A stretch of DNA of 64,000 nucleotides from Candidatus Omnitrophota bacterium (GTDB lineage Bacteria > Omnitrophota > Gorgyraeia > Pluralincolimonadales > Pluralincolimonadaceae). Positions 16,916 to 26,428 of the stretch are shown here, piece after piece. The translations under genes and the position numbers were made by a program. Below the pieces are notes generated by a model that was not told the origin of the DNA, did no database searches, and saw only the letters and a program-made list of their open reading frames with translations. The stretch's first letter is position 1. Each line of letters starts with the position of its first letter. The stretch is taken from NCBI GenBank assembly GCA_041653595.1, contig JBAZFB010000003.1, positions 1 to 64,000 on the forward strand. The letters run 5' to 3'.

Positions 16916-16944
16916 TTGACATTTATGCAGTGGTTTGGTATCCT
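16916..16944 (+). promoter_or_regulatory. Sigma-70-type promoter of the mreBCD-mrdA-rodA operon
   Basis: TTGACA (16916-16921), a 17-base spacer and TATCCT (16939-16944) lie in the aroA-mreB gap. The leader then carries a GGGAGGGTGGG ribosome-binding region before ATG 16972. This separates the rod-shape operon from aroA. Confidence 0.75.
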
Positions 16945-16971
16945 CTTATGATACTGGGAGGGTGGGTCAGA

Positions 16972-18048
16972 ATGAACATTTTCGATGTCTTGAAGAGGGG
17001 ATTTAACAACATCTCCGGCATGTTCTCCAACGACATGGGCATCGACCTTGGCACCGCGAGCACGCTCGTTTACGTAAAAGGCCAAGGGATAGTGCTTTGC
17101 GAACCTTCGGTCGTCGCCATACAGAAGGGGACTAACCACGTCCTGGCGGTTGGCGAAGAGGCGAAGCGGATGTTAGGCCGCACCCCCGGTTCGATAGTGG
17201 CCATAAGGCCGATGAAAGACGGAGTTATCGCTGATTTCGAAATAACGGAGGCGATGCTCCGTTATTTTATTAATAAGGTCCACAACAGGCGAGTTTTGGT
17301 CAGGCCGCGCATGGTCATCGCCATACCTTCCGGCATTACCGAAGTCGAGAAGCGCGCGGTCAAGGATTCTGCCGAGAGGGCAGGCGCCCGCGAGGTATAC
17401 CTCGTCGAGGAGCCGATAGCCGCCGCGATAGGCGTCGGGCTTCCGATACAGGAACCCGCCGGCAATATGATAATCGATATCGGAGGCGGTACAACGGAAA
17501 TGGCGGTAGTTTCGCTCTCGGACGTCGTATACTCGAAATCGATCCGCATAGGCGGCGACGAGATGGACGACGCGATAATACAGCACCTGAAAAAGACTTA
17601 TAACCTCATGATCGGCGAACGCACCGCCGAGGAGATAAAGATAAAGATAGGTTCCGCTTATCCTCTCGAAGAGGAGATGACGATGGAAGTCCGCGGCCGC
17701 GACCTGGTCGCCGGCCTCCCGAAGACGGTCACGATCTCTTCCGAGGAAGTGAGGGAAGCCCTTGCCGAGCCGATCGCCGCGATAGTGGAGGCGGTCAGGA
17801 TAACCCTCGAGCGCACACCGCCGGAGCTTTCCGCAGACTTGATAGAGCGCGGGATGGTCCTGGCCGGAGGCGGCGGGTTGCTGAGGGGGCTGGACAAACT
17901 CCTTTCGGAACAGACCGGCCTTCCCGTGCATATAGCGGAGGACCCGATAACCGCGGTCGCCCTCGGGACAGGGATGGTCTTAAGCGAAATAAAATATCTC
18001 AAAAAAGTTACGGTTACTACCGCTTCTAAGTCCCCTGAATCACAGTAA
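16972..18048 (+). CDS. mreB: MreB, actin-like rod-shape protein
   Basis: Filament-forming ATPase that guides lateral wall synthesis under the inner membrane. All actin-fold motifs are intact: phosphate-1 GIDLGTASTLVYVKGQGIV, phosphate-2 IDIGGGTTEMAVVSL, and adenosine LAGGGGLLRGLDKLL. The N-terminal stretch MNIFDVLKRGFNNISGMF can form the amphipathic membrane-binding helix. Start ATG 16972 has a G-rich ribosome site; an upstream in-frame GTG at 16930 overlaps the promoter and is rejected. It heads a five-gene operon. The intact ATP site contrasts with the degraded one in FtsA. Confidence 0.97.
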   Translation: MNIFDVLKRGFNNISGMFSNDMGIDLGTASTLVYVKGQGIVLCEPSVVAIQKGTNHVLAVGEEAKRMLGRTPGSIVAIRPMKDGVIADFEITEAMLRYFINKVHNRRVLVRPRMVIAIPSGITEVEKRAVKDSAERAGAREVYLVEEPIAAAIGVGLPIQEPAGNMIIDIGGGTTEMAVVSLSDVVYSKSIRIGGDEMDDAIIQHLKKTYNLMIGERTAEEIKIKIGSAYPLEEEMTMEVRGRDLVAGLPKTVTISSEEVREALAEPIAAIVEAVRITLERTPPELSADLIERGMVLAGGGGLLRGLDKLLSEQTGLPVHIAEDPITAVALGTGMVLSEIKYLKKVTVTTASKSPESQ

Positions 18049-18053
18049 ACGAT

Positions 18054-18833
18054 GTGAAAAAATTCCAGAACAAACCTTTAACTGTCGTAGCCGCAGTATC
18101 CCTTGTCATTATCCTGCTGATAGCGTTTGAGTCCCTCACGAACAGAACGACCCTGGGCCTCCATTCCATCCTGCAGGTCCCCGCGCAGATAGCCTCCGCC
18201 GTATTCGAGACAGGGTTCGAGCTCCTGCATTTCAAAAGTATAGCCAATGAAAATAAAAGGTTAAAGCGCGATGTCGCGGCGCTGGGTTCGCGCGCGGCCG
18301 CGCTCGATGAGGCCGTCTCCGAGAACAGGAGGCTCAAGGGCCTGCTCTCAATGAAGGATAAGATCGGCAGGCGCTCCGTGGCCGCCAAAGTGACGGGACT
18401 CGACATCTCTAACTGGGCCGAGAGCCTGATAATAAACAAGGGCGTAAAAGACGGTATTAAGGAAGATATGGCCGCGCTGGCCGACGGGGTCGTGATCGGG
18501 AAGGTCACAGCCGTCGGCAGGGCGAGTTCCCGCGTATCCCTGGTCAGCGATCCTGAGATAAGGGTCGCGGTCGTATCGCAAAGAGGAAGGGCGAGCGGCC
18601 TGATGTACGGCATCGCGCACGGCAGGTGCATAATGAAGTTCATCCCGAAGGCCGCGGACATAAAAGCCGGCGACACGGTGGTGACTTCAGGCACTAGCGG
18701 CGTATACCCGCAGGGTTTCCTCGTGGGGAAAGTCATAGACGTAAAAATGGAATTTAACATGATATACCAGTTCGCGGTCATAGAGCCGGCGATAAACCCG
18801 ATGGCGGTTGAGGAGGTATTGACGGTAGAATGA
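18054..18833 (+). CDS. mreC: MreC, rod-shape periplasmic scaffold
   Basis: Bitopic elongasome protein that activates PBP2. There is one N-terminal membrane segment (about 8-25, LTVVAAVSLVIILLIAF), a coiled coil (about 60-105), and the MreC beta domains with NWAESLIINKGVKDGI, GVVIGKVTAVGRASSRVSLVSD and GDTVVTSGTSGVYPQGFLVG. The start is GTG 18054, five bases after the mreB stop. 259 residues is normal. The stop overlaps the mreD start (ATGAG). Confidence 0.95.
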   Translation: MKKFQNKPLTVVAAVSLVIILLIAFESLTNRTTLGLHSILQVPAQIASAVFETGFELLHFKSIANENKRLKRDVAALGSRAAALDEAVSENRRLKGLLSMKDKIGRRSVAAKVTGLDISNWAESLIINKGVKDGIKEDMAALADGVVIGKVTAVGRASSRVSLVSDPEIRVAVVSQRGRASGLMYGIAHGRCIMKFIPKAADIKAGDTVVTSGTSGVYPQGFLVGKVIDVKMEFNMIYQFAVIEPAINPMAVEEVLTVE

Positions 18834-19360
18834 GTTGGCCGCGGATCATCATAACGCTCGTCATTATTTCGGTCCTTGAGGCGGGAAGCCGCAATTACAT
18901 AAAACTCCTCGGCGCAAACCCGGAACTTGTCCTTATAGGCGTGTTATTTTTTTCGCTTAATTCCGATAAAGAGAAGGGCGCGGTATGCGGCTTCGCCGGC
19001 GGGCTCCTGGAGATGGTATTCTCCGGGGCGCATCCGCTGATATTGGTACTTTACGGCGCGATAGGCTACGCCGCAGGTTTATATAAAGAAGCGCTTTACA
19101 GGCATCTGGCGTCGGCGCAGATGATAATCGCCGCTATCGCGGTCGTCTCTTCGACCCTTATTTACGGCCTGCTTATCTCTTCGGCCGGTTTTCCTTACTA
19201 TAAGGCGGTCATCTTCATTACCATACCCGTTGCGATATACACTTCGTTATTGGCGCCTCCGGTCTTCAGGGTCCTCGAGTTCTTCATGCCGTCGATAGAG
19301 ACGGACTATAAAGAGATAGTCTTCAAGAAAAAGGTATTTGAGGGCAGGCGGCCTCAATAG
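18830..19360 (+). CDS. mreD: MreD, rod-shape membrane protein
   Basis: Polytopic inner-membrane partner of MreC, 176 residues with about five hydrophobic segments (for example ELVLIGVLFFSLNSDKEKG, LILVLYGAIGYAAGLY). The MreD family has low sequence conservation; the call rests on hydrophobicity, size and the place between mreC and the PBP2 gene. Translation is coupled to mreC through an ATGA overlap. The last 25 residues are charged and probably cytoplasmic. Confidence 0.88.
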   Translation: MSWPRIIITLVIISVLEAGSRNYIKLLGANPELVLIGVLFFSLNSDKEKGAVCGFAGGLLEMVFSGAHPLILVLYGAIGYAAGLYKEALYRHLASAQMIIAAIAVVSSTLIYGLLISSAGFPYYKAVIFITIPVAIYTSLLAPPVFRVLEFFMPSIETDYKEIVFKKKVFEGRRPQ

Positions 19361-19369
19361 GTCATAAAT

Positions 19370-21094
19370 ATGCGCGGCAGGATCTATTCGATAATAGTAG
19401 ATGTCTTGTTCCTGGTCATACTGGCGGGGTTGGCCTATCTCCAGATATTGAGATGGCCGCTCTACCATGACCTCTCCAGGAAGAACCACATAAGGCTGAT
19501 ACCGATGCCCGGCCTGCGCGGAACTATCTACGACAGGAACGGCCTCGCCATAGTCGATAACCGCCTTTCTTTCGACGTGGTCATCATCCCGCAGGAGGTG
19601 GAGAATGTCGATACGACATACGGCCGTCTCTCCCTGGCCCTGGGCATTTCGAGGTCCCGCATCGAATCGATCGTGAAAAAGGATTATACCGCGCCGTTCG
19701 CGCCGATAACCATCGCCGGCGACGTCGATAAGGACCTCGCTTTCCGCCTCGAGGAGAAGAAACAGGAGCTTCCCGGCGTGCTGGTCCTGCCGAGGACCCT
19801 TCGCTGGTATATTTACGGGGAGAGGACGTCGCACATGATCGGTTACTTAAGCCTCATAAACAAGAAAGAGCTTGAGAGGCTCGGCGATTACGGATATTCA
19901 ATAAGCGACCTTGTCGGCCGCGACGGCATCGAGCGGGCCTATGACAAATACCTGAAAGGCGAGGACGGAGGCACGCAGCTGGAGGTGGACGCCACCGGCA
20001 GGCTGGTTAAGATCCTCGGGAGCAAGAACCAGAAGAAGGGCACGGATATCACCCTGACCGTCGACGCGAAACTGCAGGCCTACGCGGCCGACTGTCTCGA
20101 AGGGGTCAAAGGGTCGGTCGTCATAATGGACCCGCGCAATGGGGAGATTTTAGCCATGGTTTCATCCCCGTCATTCGACTCGAATATATTCGTCGAGCGC
20201 GGCAAGGGCGAACAGGCGGTCAATTACATGAGGTCGGGCTCGCATCCGATGCTCAACCGGGCGATAAACGGCCAGTATCCCGCGGGTTCTATCTTCAAGA
20301 TAATAATGTCTGATGCCGGACTCGAGACGAAAACGATAACCGAACACTCGACTTTTACCTGCAGCGGGAAGTTTTTCCTCGGGAGGGCCGAATTCGACTG
20401 CTGGAAGGAAGGAGGGCACGGACCGCAGGACCTGCGCGACGCGATAACGCATTCATGCAACGTTTATTTCTACAATTTAGGGCACAAGCTGGGGCCGAAT
20501 GTGATCTCCGAATACTCCCAGAAGTTCGGCCTCGGGAAACCTACGGGAATAGATATTGCAGGCGAGAGCGCCGGACTTGTGCCGAGCCCAGCCTGGAAAA
20601 AGGCGAGGAGGGGACAGAACTGGTATGAGGGCGAGACGATCAATTATGCCATAGGCCAGGGGGACCTCCTGGTGACGCCGCTGCAGATGGTCGAGGTCGT
20701 TTCCGTGTTCGCGACCGAGGGCAACGCCCCGAGACCGCATCTTATAAAGAAGATCGGCAATGCCGATGTCCAGGTACCGAAGCCGAAGACGATACCGGTC
20801 TCAAAGGCCGCGATCGGGACCATAAAGTCCGCGATGGTGAACGTCGTCGCCTCGGATACCGGGACAGGACAGAGGGCGAGGATAGAGGGGATAAAGGTAG
20901 CGGCGAAGACAGGCACCGCGCAGACGCCTAACGGCGAACCGCACGCGTGGTTCTTGGGTTTCGCGCCCGCCGGCGATCCGAAAATAGCTTTTGTGGTGAT
21001 GGTCGAACACGGCGGCCACGGAGGCGTGACCGCAGCCGACATAGCGAAGAAGATACTTGATTTCGCGAAGGATAACACGGAAATATTCAAATGA
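19370..21094 (+). CDS. mrdA: Penicillin-binding protein 2 (elongasome transpeptidase)
   Basis: Class B PBP that cross-links lateral wall peptidoglycan with RodA. There is an N-terminal membrane anchor (about 6-25), a pedestal domain with GLRGTIYDRNGLAIVDN, and a transpeptidase domain with SxxK at S307-K310 (YPAGSIFKI), SxN at 362-364 (HSCNVYFYNLG) and KTG at 513-515 (AAKTGTAQTPNG). All active-site motifs are intact. The 574 residues match PBP2. Its stop overlaps the rodA start (ATGA), giving a coupled PBP2-RodA pair. Confidence 0.96.
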   Translation: MRGRIYSIIVDVLFLVILAGLAYLQILRWPLYHDLSRKNHIRLIPMPGLRGTIYDRNGLAIVDNRLSFDVVIIPQEVENVDTTYGRLSLALGISRSRIESIVKKDYTAPFAPITIAGDVDKDLAFRLEEKKQELPGVLVLPRTLRWYIYGERTSHMIGYLSLINKKELERLGDYGYSISDLVGRDGIERAYDKYLKGEDGGTQLEVDATGRLVKILGSKNQKKGTDITLTVDAKLQAYAADCLEGVKGSVVIMDPRNGEILAMVSSPSFDSNIFVERGKGEQAVNYMRSGSHPMLNRAINGQYPAGSIFKIIMSDAGLETKTITEHSTFTCSGKFFLGRAEFDCWKEGGHGPQDLRDAITHSCNVYFYNLGHKLGPNVISEYSQKFGLGKPTGIDIAGESAGLVPSPAWKKARRGQNWYEGETINYAIGQGDLLVTPLQMVEVVSVFATEGNAPRPHLIKKIGNADVQVPKPKTIPVSKAAIGTIKSAMVNVVASDTGTGQRARIEGIKVAAKTGTAQTPNGEPHAWFLGFAPAGDPKIAFVVMVEHGGHGGVTAADIAKKILDFAKDNTEIFK

Positions 21095-22197
21095 AGAACG
21101 GCTATAAGTTAAAAGGCGAATTCGATTACGGGCTCGTGCTCATAACAGCGGTCATCCTGCTCATGGGGCTCTTCGTCATCTACAGCGCCTCGTACCAGAA
21201 ACTCGTCTCTTCGAACGCGAACCTCGCGATGAGGCAGGTCAATTCCGCGGCGCTCGGCCTCGTCATCGCCGCGGCGATATTCAGGATAGGTTACCAGAGG
21301 ATAATAGATTTCAGTTATTATATATTCGGCCTTAACATACTGTTCCTGGTCCTTGTCCTCGTCCCGGGCATCGGCGATGTCCGCTACGGGGCGAGGCGGT
21401 GGATAGAGTTCGGCTCATTCGCATTCCAGCCGTCGGAGTTCGCGAAGGTGACTTTCATATTCGCGCTGGCGAAGTATCTCGGGGACATAAAGGAAGGGAT
21501 AGCAGAACTGAAAGCGCTCATCATTCCTTTCGCTATGGCGGTGGTCCCGATACTCCTCATATTCAAGGAGCCTGACCTCGGCACGGCTTTGATATTCATC
21601 CCGATCCTGCTCACCATGCTGCTTATCGCCGGGGCGCGGCCGAAATACCTTCTTTTTATGATCGGCGCGGGCCTGGCGTGCGCGCCGTTTTTATGGTTCA
21701 TCCTGAAGGATTACCAGAGGGCGCGGCTTTTAGTCTTCCTGAACCCGAATCTCGATCCTCTCGGCGCCGGATACACGATCATACAATCCAAGATAGCGAT
21801 AGGCTCGGGAGGGATCTTCGGGAAGGGGTGGCTTTCCGGGACGCAGAACCAGCTGAATTTCCTGCCTGAACGCCACACGGATTTCATCTTCTCGGTAGTG
21901 GGTGAGGAGTGGGGGTTCATCGGGGGCGCCCTGCTCTTGTTCCTTTTTTACAGGTTCGTCGGCAAGGGGATAAGGATAGCCGAAACGACAAGCGACACAT
22001 ACGGCAAAGCCCTCGCCTACGGGATCACCACGATGTTCGCGGTGCATGTGATAGTTAATATCGGCATGGTCTGCGGCATAATGCCTGTCGTCGGCCTGCC
22101 GCTTCCTTTCGTATCATACGGCGGTTCCTTCCTCATTATGTCCCTCGCCTGCGTCGGCATTCTCGAGAATATAAAAAACAAACGCAAGGTGTTCTGA
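21091..22197 (+). CDS. rodA: RodA, elongasome lipid II polymerase
   Basis: SEDS glycosyltransferase paralogous to the FtsW fragment at the window start. It has about ten hydrophobic segments, with family motifs RYGARRWIEFGSFAFQPSEFAK, IFKEPDLGTALIFIPILL, SGTQNQLNFLPERHTDF, FSVVGEEWGFIGG and VGLPLPFVSYGGSFL. The 368 residues are normal. Adjacency to PBP2 and MreBCD assigns it to elongation. Its stop overlaps the following radical SAM start (TGATG). Confidence 0.96.
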   Translation: MKNGYKLKGEFDYGLVLITAVILLMGLFVIYSASYQKLVSSNANLAMRQVNSAALGLVIAAAIFRIGYQRIIDFSYYIFGLNILFLVLVLVPGIGDVRYGARRWIEFGSFAFQPSEFAKVTFIFALAKYLGDIKEGIAELKALIIPFAMAVVPILLIFKEPDLGTALIFIPILLTMLLIAGARPKYLLFMIGAGLACAPFLWFILKDYQRARLLVFLNPNLDPLGAGYTIIQSKIAIGSGGIFGKGWLSGTQNQLNFLPERHTDFIFSVVGEEWGFIGGALLLFLFYRFVGKGIRIAETTSDTYGKALAYGITTMFAVHVIVNIGMVCGIMPVVGLPLPFVSYGGSFLIMSLACVGILENIKNKRKVF

Positions 22198-23831
22198 TGC
22201 TGACCGACGAGATGCTCCTCGGCGTGAGAAAACCCGCCCGGTACACGGGCGGCGAATGGAACAGCGTCGTAAAAGGGGATAAAGGGATAGATTGCAGGGT
22301 CGCCTTATGCTTTCCCGACCTCTACGAGGTCGGGATGAGCCATCTGGGGTTGAAGATACTCTACTCCATCCTGAACGACAGGGGCGATGTCGCGTGCGAA
22401 CGCTCATTCGCTCCCTGGCACGATATGGAAAAGGTCATGAGAGAGAAGGGGATACCGCTCTTCTCGCTCGAGACGAGACGCCCGCTCGGCAAATTCGACA
22501 TAGTCGGCTTCTCCCTCCAGTACGAGTTGAGTTATACGAATATACTCAACATGCTCGACCTCTCCGGCATACCGATTTTTTCGAAAGACCGCGACAACTC
22601 CGCTCCTCTCGTAGTGGGCGGCGGGCCGTGCGCGTTCAATCCCGAACCGCTCGCGGATTTCTTCGATTGTTTCATCATCGGCGAGGCCGAAGAGGCCCTC
22701 CCTGAGGTGGTCGACGCCGTGATAGAAAATAAAAAAACCGGGCAGGGCAGGCGCCGGTTGCTGGAGAGGCTTGCCGCGCTCGAGGGCGTCTATGTCCCGT
22801 CAATCCCGGGTGAGGTGAAAAAAAGATTCGTCGCCGATCTCGATTCCGCGCCTTTCCCGGAAAAGCCGGTAGTCCCTTTCATAGATATCGTCCATGACAG
22901 GATACAGATAGAGATAATGCGCGGCTGCAGGAGGTCGTGCAATTTCTGCCAGGCGTGCGCGATCTACGGGCCTAACCGTTTCCGTTCCCCGGAAAAGATA
23001 CTCTCGCTGGCCGAGAATATCTATAAAAATACGGGTTATGACGAGATATCTCTCGTCTCTCTCTCGTCCGGGGACCATCCGCAGATAATGGAAATAGTGG
23101 CATCCCTTACGAAGGCCTTTAAAGAGAGGGCGGTGAGCATCTCGTTCCCGTCCATCAGGGTCGAGGAAATGACGAGCCGCCTCCCGCTCGAGCTCGCGTC
23201 GGGAAGGCGAACCGGGCTTACCTTCGCGCCCGAGGTCGGCAGCGACAAGATGCGCAAAGTGATCAATAAGAATATACCGCCTGAGGCGCTTAAGGAATGC
23301 GCCTACCAGGCCTTCAAGAATAATTGGCGCAGGATAAAGCTCTATTTCATGATCGGCCTGCCCAGAGAGGAAGACAGCGACCTCGACGCTATCGTCGACC
23401 TGGCCAGGGAGGTCTCCGAGACCAAAAAGAAGGTTGACGGGAGGGCCGCGGATATTAACGCCGCGGTATCGGTATTCATCCCGAAGCCGCATACGAGATT
23501 CGAGCGTGAGGCGATGTTGCCGGTTGATGAGGTATACAGGAGGCAGAGGTATATCAGGGAGAAGGCGAGGCGCACAAGGGTGAAATTTGTTTTTCATGAC
23601 CCGAAGATGAGCTACCTGGAGTCGGTCTTCGCGCGCGGAGACAGGGATCTCTCCGGGGCGCTTTATCTTGCCTGGAAAAGCGGGTGCAGGTTCGACAGCT
23701 GGAAGGAAAATTTCGATCTCGAAAAGTGGCTGCCGGTTTTCAGGGAGGCCGGCATAGACCCGGATCGTTATTCATTGAGAGAGCGGGGGTTAGACGAAGA
23801 ACTTCCCTGGGGATTCATCGCGCTGCGATAA
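22197..23831 (+). CDS. B12-binding-type radical SAM protein (TIGR03960-like)
   Basis: 544 residues. The N-terminal half resembles a B12-binding-like Rossmann domain (CRVALCFPDLYEVGMSHLGL, FDIVGFSLQYELSYTNIL, LVVGGGPCAFNPEPLADF). The radical SAM domain has the Cys motif RGCRRSCNFCQACAIYGP (CxxxCxxC, for a 4Fe-4S cluster) and EVGSDKMRKVINKN. This matches the family usually fused to, or next to, a DUF2344 protein beside rng and rplU. The substrate is unknown; an RNA-modification role has been suggested for the group by context. Here its DUF2344 partner lies 17 kb away at 40639, beyond the pilus genes. Confidence 0.88.
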   Translation: MLTDEMLLGVRKPARYTGGEWNSVVKGDKGIDCRVALCFPDLYEVGMSHLGLKILYSILNDRGDVACERSFAPWHDMEKVMREKGIPLFSLETRRPLGKFDIVGFSLQYELSYTNILNMLDLSGIPIFSKDRDNSAPLVVGGGPCAFNPEPLADFFDCFIIGEAEEALPEVVDAVIENKKTGQGRRRLLERLAALEGVYVPSIPGEVKKRFVADLDSAPFPEKPVVPFIDIVHDRIQIEIMRGCRRSCNFCQACAIYGPNRFRSPEKILSLAENIYKNTGYDEISLVSLSSGDHPQIMEIVASLTKAFKERAVSISFPSIRVEEMTSRLPLELASGRRTGLTFAPEVGSDKMRKVINKNIPPEALKECAYQAFKNNWRRIKLYFMIGLPREEDSDLDAIVDLAREVSETKKKVDGRAADINAAVSVFIPKPHTRFEREAMLPVDEVYRRQRYIREKARRTRVKFVFHDPKMSYLESVFARGDRDLSGALYLAWKSGCRFDSWKENFDLEKWLPVFREAGIDPDRYSLRERGLDEELPWGFIALR

Positions 23832-23837
23832 TTATGT

Positions 23838-23866
23838 TTGACACCTAATTTAGGAACAGGTATACT
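23838..23866 (+). promoter_or_regulatory. Sigma-70-type promoter upstream of the GGDEF-like/pilT genes
   Basis: TTGACA (23838-23843), a 17-base spacer and TATACT (23861-23866), close to consensus. It lies between the radical SAM gene and the first gene of the pilus block and probably drives the genes from 23900 onwards. Confidence 0.78.
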
Positions 23867-23899
23867 TTTTATAATAAATTACGAAGGGAGATGATAAAG

Positions 23900-25339
23900 A
23901 TGGCAGGAATTATCAAAAAACTGTCGCTTATACCCGCCGGCCTCCGTTACAAGTTGACCGTAGTTTTCGTGTTGATGTCCTTCATCCCGCTTGCCATCTG
24001 TGTCTATCTCGCGTACAATTTTATTTATTTCCCGTTCCTCCAGCCCAATATAGACCTGGATTTTACGACGAAAAACGTCTCGCTCGTCATAGGCTTAACT
24101 ATCCTTATCGCCTTGCTAGGTTTCAAGATCATCTGGGACATCGCCTCGCCGATAATCGATATGGCCATCAAAGCCAGGGGCATCGCTAACGGCGATTACT
24201 CAAGGAGCATAGAAGTCAAGAGCGAGGACGAGGTGGGGGAACTCGGCATTACCCTTAACACGCTCACCCGCCGTATACGCGAGAATATGGACGAACTCCG
24301 CTCCTACGGGGAGAGGACAAAAGAGATAAACGTTGAGATAAACAAGAAGGTCCTGATCATGTCGGGCCTCCTGCAGGTCAGCAACCTGATCTCGCAGGGC
24401 GCTTCGCTTGATGAGATCCTCAAGATAGCCATTGAAAAGATAAGCCAGGCCGAGGAAGATTCATCAGCGTTCCTGATGCTTACCGAGGAGAAGAACACCC
24501 TCATAATGAAGGAAAACGAGAACCTGAGCGGGAGCTTGAATTCGCTCAGGGTCAAGATAGGCACCGGCCTCCTCGGGAAGCTCGTCGCCGAGAACAAGAT
24601 GTCCACCATAGACCGGCGTTCGCGGATGACGCCTGACATCGAGGAATTTCTTAAGGTCTTCAGTGTCAAGAATTGCCTCCTGTGTCCCATCGTCGCGCAC
24701 GGACACGGCTTCGGGATCGTAGGGTTATGCAATACGGTTGCGGATTATGAGTTCAGGGAAGAGGATACCGAGCTTATAAAACTTTTCGGGAAACAGATGG
24801 CTATAGCCGTGGAGAACGAGATACTGACCGCCAAGGCGAAGGAACTGGCCATCAAGGATGAGCTCACCGGCCTCTATAACGAGAAGTTCATCATCTCCCG
24901 CCTCGAGGAAGAGATCAAGCGCGCGGCATTATACCAGAGGCCGTGTTCGTTCCTTATTTTCAATATCGACGACCTTAATTTATACAGGGACATAAACGGG
25001 GAACTGGCGGCCGAGGATACCATAAAGAAGATCGGCAAGATAATAGAATCGAACATCACCGAGGTCGACAGGGTAGGCAGGTTGAGCGGCGATACGTTCG
25101 CGGTGATACTGCCGGAGAAGAACAAGAAACAGGCGAATACTGCGGCGGAAGTCCTCAAGCAGCGCGTCGAAGCCTTCGGCATCGCCGGCGGCAAAGGTTA
25201 TCCGCGCAACTTCGTGACGGTGAGCGGCGGCGTGAGCGAGAACCCCATAGACGGCGTGAGCGCCGAAGACCTGATAAAAAAAGCGACTTTAGCATTGAAC
25301 GAAGCCAAATCAAAAGGAAAGAATACGATCGTCTCTTAA
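23900..25339 (+). CDS. Membrane HAMP-GAF protein with degenerate GGDEF domain
   Basis: About 479 residues: two membrane segments (about 20-40 and 60-81), a HAMP linker (about 85-135, SPIIDMAIKARGIANGDYSR and SEDEVGELGITLNTL), a GAF-like sensor domain (about 155-305) and a GGDEF-type domain (about 315-475, KDELTGLYNEKFIISRLEEE). The active-site loop reads SGDTF instead of GGDEF and no RxxD inhibitory site precedes it, so diguanylate cyclase activity is unlikely. Such domains can still bind nucleotides or partners. Start 23900 has GAAGGGAG nine bases upstream; ATG 23891 abuts that site. It is first in the pilus block, which suggests a regulatory role for pili, but this is inferred. Confidence 0.85.
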   Translation: MAGIIKKLSLIPAGLRYKLTVVFVLMSFIPLAICVYLAYNFIYFPFLQPNIDLDFTTKNVSLVIGLTILIALLGFKIIWDIASPIIDMAIKARGIANGDYSRSIEVKSEDEVGELGITLNTLTRRIRENMDELRSYGERTKEINVEINKKVLIMSGLLQVSNLISQGASLDEILKIAIEKISQAEEDSSAFLMLTEEKNTLIMKENENLSGSLNSLRVKIGTGLLGKLVAENKMSTIDRRSRMTPDIEEFLKVFSVKNCLLCPIVAHGHGFGIVGLCNTVADYEFREEDTELIKLFGKQMAIAVENEILTAKAKELAIKDELTGLYNEKFIISRLEEEIKRAALYQRPCSFLIFNIDDLNLYRDINGELAAEDTIKKIGKIIESNITEVDRVGRLSGDTFAVILPEKNKKQANTAAEVLKQRVEAFGIAGGKGYPRNFVTVSGGVSENPIDGVSAEDLIKKATLALNEAKSKGKNTIVS

Positions 25340-25354
25340 TCCTAAGGAGGTCCC

Positions 25355-26422
25355 ATGGTAAATGTCCAGATAGAGACACTGCTTAAATTGATGGTCCAGA
25401 AGGGGGCGTCCGACCTGCATATCTCCGTGTTTTCCCCGCCCCAGCTTAGGATAGACGAGCAGTTGGTGCCGACCGAATTCGGCACTCTCGCGGCCGAGGA
25501 CACCAAGAGGCTGGCTTACAGCATGCTCAAGCCGCAGCACATAGAGAAGTTCGAACGTGAGCTTGAACTTGATATCTCGTTCGGCATAGAGGGGCTTGGG
25601 CGCTTCAGGGTCAATGTCTTCCTCCAAAGGGGATATGTCGGCGCTGCGGTAAGGCTCCTTCCACTCCACATAATGAGTTTCGAGGAGTGCGGCCTCCCGC
25701 TCAATGTCGTCGAGGACCTCTGCAAAAGGCCCAAGGGGCTCGTCCTCGTCACAGGCGCCACCGGAAGCGGCAAGTCCACGACCCTCGCCTCGATGGTCGA
25801 CAAGATAAATTCGGAGAGGAATTGCCATATCGTGATAGTGGAGGACCCGATCGAGTATGTCCATAAGAACAAAAAAGCGCTGGTCGACCAGCGCGAAGTC
25901 GGGCCGGACACGCAATCGTTCGCGCAATCGCTGAAGCATGTCCTGAGGCAGGACCCGAACGTCATCCTCATCGGCGAGATGCGCGACCTCGAGACGATCG
26001 AGGCCGCGCTGGATATCGCCGAGACGGGCCATCTCGTCCTTTCCACGCTCCACACTTCGGACGCGGTCCAGACGATAAACAGGGTCATAGACGTCTTCCC
26101 CTCTCATCAGCAGCAGCAGGTCAAGATACAGCTCTCATTTGTACTGCTCGGCGTCCTCGCCCAGCAGCTCATACCGAAGGCCGGCGGCCGCGGCAGGGTC
26201 CTGGCGACCGAGGTATTGATCGCCACACCCGCGGTGAGGAGCCTTATACGCGAGGCTAAAACGCACCAATTGTATTCCGTGATACAGACGAGCCAGAAAG
26301 AGGGCATGAGGACGATGAACCAGACGCTCTTCGAACTTTATAACAAGAAATTGATAAGCTACGAAGACGCGATACTCCGAAGCACTGATCCGGACGATCT
26401 TGACAGGTTATTCAGGAAATAG
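25355..26422 (+). CDS. pilT: PilT, type IV pilus retraction ATPase
   Basis: Hexameric cytoplasmic ATPase that depolymerises pili. Seen: the N-terminal KGASDLHISV, Walker A at about 134-142 (GATGSGKST), the Asp box VIVEDPIEYVH, Walker B ILIGEMRDLETI, the His box STLHTSDAVQTINR, and the PilT-specific C-terminal motif AVRSLIREAKTHQL. The absence of an MshEN domain and of a CxxC zinc module separates it from PilB. An AAGGAGG ribosome site precedes the ATG. The 355 residues are typical. Confidence 0.96.
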   Translation: MVNVQIETLLKLMVQKGASDLHISVFSPPQLRIDEQLVPTEFGTLAAEDTKRLAYSMLKPQHIEKFERELELDISFGIEGLGRFRVNVFLQRGYVGAAVRLLPLHIMSFEECGLPLNVVEDLCKRPKGLVLVTGATGSGKSTTLASMVDKINSERNCHIVIVEDPIEYVHKNKKALVDQREVGPDTQSFAQSLKHVLRQDPNVILIGEMRDLETIEAALDIAETGHLVLSTLHTSDAVQTINRVIDVFPSHQQQQVKIQLSFVLLGVLAQQLIPKAGGRGRVLATEVLIATPAVRSLIREAKTHQLYSVIQTSQKEGMRTMNQTLFELYNKKLISYEDAILRSTDPDDLDRLFRK

Positions 26423-26428
26423 GGGCAT

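Noticed and set aside
16930..16971. Upstream GTG start for MreB
   Set aside because: It lies within the promoter spacer; ATG 16972 has a G-rich ribosome site and yields the usual MreB N-terminus.
23900..25339. Active diguanylate cyclase
   Set aside because: The signature loop is SGDTF, so catalytic residues are missing; only a degenerate domain is claimed.
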